Shown: positions 6,874 through 8,386 of the stretch, piece by piece
Layout: each line of letters opens with the position of its first letter
Numbering within the stretch: position 1 is the stretch's first letter
Source: an uncultured Bacillota bacterium
GTDB lineage: Bacteria > Bacillota > Clostridia > Peptostreptococcales > Anaerovoracaceae
Length of the DNA stretch: 8,386 bases
Direction of reading: 5' to 3'
Assembly: GCA_946410475.1 (NCBI GenBank)
Contig: CAMKAM010000062.1
Location: 1 to 8,386 of the forward strand
Made by a program: the position numbers and the translations under genes
Notes under the pieces: generated by a model
Database searches by the model: none
What the model was told of the DNA's origin: nothing
What the model saw: the letters and a program-made list of their open reading frames with translations, nothing else

Positions 6874-7452
6874 TCACTGATCGATTTTTCCTGTCATTTC
6901 AAGGATGATCTTTGCGGCCTCGTCGCTTACTATCTTGGTGAGACCGTCAAGGATCTGTTCGGAATAGTTCCAGCGCTGCATGATCGGCACAGCGAACGGT
7001 GTGAATTCATGATACATCGCCGATATCCTTATGAGGTCCTTCAGAGGGACAGGCATGTTCTCGGCTGCAAAGACTTCGATGATGGAAAGCCCGTATTTTA
7101 CGGGCTCTTTTTGTTCTGAAACCGTGAAGAGGTCAAGGCCCAGTCTTACGAGCATCTGCATGTTGAGACCGTCCTGGTTCTCCGCTATCTGTTCCTGGAG
7201 GTATTCTCTGGCTGCAGCTGCCGGAAGGACCTTCGAAAGCTCTCTGAGTGATGATGCTCCGCCTTCGATGTATCCCTCTGATGCATCTTTTATGGCTTCG
7301 TCTATCATTGCTTTCTGTTCATCAGAGATCTCTGCGTCGTCCGCGGGGATATTTTCATCCTCGGGGAGGACATAGTCTGTTTTCAGAGCCCCGTCCTCCA
7401 GGTTCGATGTCAGCATTTTCAGTATCGATTTTTCGTTTGCCTGTCTTTTCAT
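6874..7452 (-). CDS. Hypothetical soluble protein, unrecognised, downstream of deoC
   Basis: A 192-residue protein that I do not recognise. It has no signal peptide or membrane segment. After a basic start (MKRQANEKS), residues 18-58 are strongly acidic and probably partly disordered (EDENIPADDAEISDEQ). The rest (about 48-185) has the amphipathic pattern of a mostly helical domain, with features such as AAAAREYLQEQIAENQ, KYGLSIIEVFAAENMPVP and MYHEFTPFAVPIMQRWNYSEQ. No catalytic or metal motif is evident. Coding status is supported by GGAG at 7461-7464, 8 nt before the ATG, by a full-length open frame with codon use like its neighbours, and by a terminator hairpin just after the stop. It lies 67 nt after deoC on the same strand with no terminator or clear promoter between, so it is probably co-transcribed. 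Confidence 0.72.
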   Translation of the reverse strand: MKRQANEKSILKMLTSNLEDGALKTDYVLPEDENIPADDAEISDEQKAMIDEAIKDASEGYIEGGASSLRELSKVLPAAAAREYLQEQIAENQDGLNMQMLVRLGLDLFTVSEQKEPVKYGLSIIEVFAAENMPVPLKDLIRISAMYHEFTPFAVPIMQRWNYSEQILDGLTKIVSDEAAKIILEMTGKIDQ

Positions 7453-7519
7453 ATTCCTAACTCCATTTTAGTTGTTTTGAGGTTACTTTTTCTCTTCGGT
7501 TTATTGTGCTTTGCGGCTT

Positions 7520-8191
7520 TCAGCGGTTTTTGGCAACGTATTCGCTTATTATGGAAACCGTTGCGCTGGCTCCGATACGGTCGGCTCCGGCTTCTATCAT
7601 CTTCATCGCTGTATCAAGATCGCGTATCCCGCCGCTGGCTTTTATCTTTGCTCTGCCGCCCGCAGCCTCTTTCATCAGTTCGATATGGCGGACTTCGGCC
7701 CCGCCGTGTCCGAATCCGGTCGAAGTCTTGATAAAGTCGGCTCCCGCGTCCACGGCGCACTTTGTCGCGAAGACTATCTCATCGTCCGTAAGCAGACCGG
7801 TCTCGAGGATGACTTTCAGGATCTTGTCTCCTATGGCTTCTTTGACGCCGGCGATGTCGGCCTTTATCATCTTTTCACAGCCGGCTTTTACCGATCCTAT
7901 CATTATTACCATATCGATCTCGTCGGCACCGTCCCGGACTGCCTGAGCTGCCTCGAAGGCTTTTGCTTCCTTTGACATGGCTCCGAGAGGGAAGCCTACG
8001 ACTGAGCAGACTTTCACATCTTCGGCCCCGGCTTCGTCCAGCGCTTTTCTTGCGAGGCTGACGAAGCGGCTGTTCACGCAGACGGAATACGGCTCTATCT
8101 CTGCTGCTTCTGTGCACAGAGCGCGTATGTCACCGGGCGTCGCTTCCGGCTTCAGAAGCGTATGGTCGAAATATTTTGCTATGTTTTCCAT
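7520..8191 (-). CDS. deoC: Deoxyribose-phosphate aldolase
   Basis: A 223-residue class I aldolase of usual length for Firmicutes DeoC. It splits 2-deoxy-D-ribose 5-phosphate into glyceraldehyde 3-phosphate and acetaldehyde, the last step of deoxynucleoside catabolism in the cytosol. Signature residues are all present: the N-terminal FDHTLLKPEAT, Cys38 in SVCVN, Asp93 in DEIDMVI, the Schiff-base Lys155 in FIKTSTGF and the activating Lys184 in KIKASGGIRD, with the phosphate-binding GADRIGAS near 202-209. ATG 8191 is chosen because GGGAG (8200-8204) lies 8 nt ahead and MENIAKYFDHTLL fits the family start. An in-frame ATG at 8224 would add 11 residues lacking homology and lies almost on the predicted transcription start. 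No other deo genes (pyrimidine or purine nucleoside phosphorylase, phosphopentomutase) are in the window. Confidence 0.97.
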   Translation of the reverse strand: MENIAKYFDHTLLKPEATPGDIRALCTEAAEIEPYSVCVNSRFVSLARKALDEAGAEDVKVCSVVGFPLGAMSKEAKAFEAAQAVRDGADEIDMVIMIGSVKAGCEKMIKADIAGVKEAIGDKILKVILETGLLTDDEIVFATKCAVDAGADFIKTSTGFGHGGAEVRHIELMKEAAGGRAKIKASGGIRDLDTAMKMIEAGADRIGASATVSIISEYVAKNR

Positions 8192-8232
8192 ATATATCAC
8201 TCCCGTATATAACTCTTTTATCATTACTCAAA

Positions 8233-8261
8233 AAGATAACTTGCGGCAGGGGAGTAGTCAA
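8233..8261 (-). promoter_or_regulatory. Sigma-A promoter of deoC
   Basis: On the minus strand TTGACT (8261-8256, 5 of 6 matches) and TATCTT (8238-8233, 4 of 6) are separated by exactly 17 bp. Transcription would start near 8226, leaving a leader of about 35 nt that contains the GGGAG ribosome binding site. It is the best-formed promoter in the window. Confidence 0.75.
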
Positions 8262-8386
8262 GTGCGGAAAGCCGTAGTCCTTGTTTCGATCATTCTGCCC
8301 GCCGGGCTTTTTAGTAGAAGCTCTACGAAAACCAGTTCATTTTTCGCTGAAAAGTACACATTCCGGCAAAGTGTATACGAGAACGA
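8262..8386. other. Right-edge region: open on both strands, rich in short inverted repeats
   Basis: No gene can be assigned with confidence. On the plus strand a frame opens at GTG 8262, 7 nt after GGGGAG (8249-8254), and runs to the edge with a signal-peptide-like start (MRKAVVLVSIILPAG). On the minus strand a frame enters from the edge and ends at TGA 8260-8258, inside the deoC -35 box, with 42 codons (ending in MIETRTTAFRT). Short perfect inverted repeats follow one another: GCCC/GGGC at 8297-8307, GTAGA/TCTAC at 8314-8326, TTTTC/GAAAA at 8341-8353 and TACAC/GTGTA at 8355-8375, with a weaker GCGG/CCGT at 8264-8275. This could be a structured RNA, a repeat element or the end of a neighbouring gene. 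Confidence 0.35.

Noticed and set aside
6851..6890. GATCAG...CTGATC followed by a T-run as terminator of the plus-strand operon
   Set aside because: A 6-bp stem around a 20-nt loop is weak, it competes with the better minus-strand hairpin, and it lies in the coding end of the orphan gene. It could still act weakly.
7453..7519. A terminator or promoter between deoC and the orphan gene
   Set aside because: The 67-bp gap holds no stem followed by a T-run on the minus strand and no convincing promoter pair, so the two genes are treated as one transcript.
8297..8312. GCCC-GCC-GGGC followed by TTTTT as a plus-strand terminator
   Set aside because: The stem is only 4 bp with a 3-nt loop, and no plus-strand gene ends upstream of it.
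8249..8330. GGGGAGTAG followed by hairpins as a yybP-ykoY (manganese) riboswitch on the plus strand
   Set aside because: Only the short GGGGAGTAG piece fits. No closing P1 stem and no conserved loop sequences could be matched, and these bases are the spacer of a well-formed minus-strand deoC promoter.

Overview
The window reads as a chromosomal segment of a low-to-middle GC Gram-positive anaerobe, most likely a member of the Clostridia (Bacillota). This is inferred from the strong GGAGG-type ribosome binding sites, the heavy use of ATA and ATC for isoleucine and AGG/AGA for arginine, a secreted CotH-kinase-family protein with a Cys-X2-Cys module of a kind common in Firmicutes surface proteins, and the gene types. 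No rRNA, tRNA, CRISPR array, insertion sequence or phage gene was seen.

Left part (1-1254, minus strand): most of a membrane sensor histidine kinase of the DcuS/CitA family. It is cut by the left edge before its ATP-binding domain. A partner response regulator, if present, would lie beyond that edge. A 132-bp divergent intergenic region (1255-1386) separates it from the plus-strand genes and holds a clear TATAAT element facing right.

Centre (1387-6845, plus strand): five tightly packed genes that look like one operon. They are a D-2-hydroxyacid dehydrogenase of the glycerate dehydrogenase/hydroxypyruvate reductase type, a glycerate kinase (3-nt gap), a large secreted CotH-family protein (4-nt overlap), a small VOC/glyoxalase-fold protein (29-nt gap) and a GNAT acetyltransferase (13-nt gap). 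The first two form a coherent pathway: hydroxypyruvate <-> D-glycerate -> phosphoglycerate, feeding lower glycolysis. The last three have no obvious metabolic link to it.

Right part (6874-8261, minus strand): deoC (deoxyribose-phosphate aldolase) is transcribed leftward from a well-formed sigma-A promoter at 8233-8261. It is followed after 67 nt by an unrecognised 192-residue soluble protein. A terminator hairpin for this pair lies inside the last codons of the convergent acetyltransferase gene. The last ~125 bp (8262-8386) is ambiguous: it is open in one frame on each strand and contains five short inverted repeats in succession.

The points most worth a second look are the pairing of a carboxylate-type sensor kinase with a glycerate operon, the CotH-family protein translationally coupled to glycerate kinase and carrying a duplicated N-terminal basic module, the orphan protein behind deoC, and the structured right edge. 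Nothing in the window clearly amounts to a new defence or mobile system.
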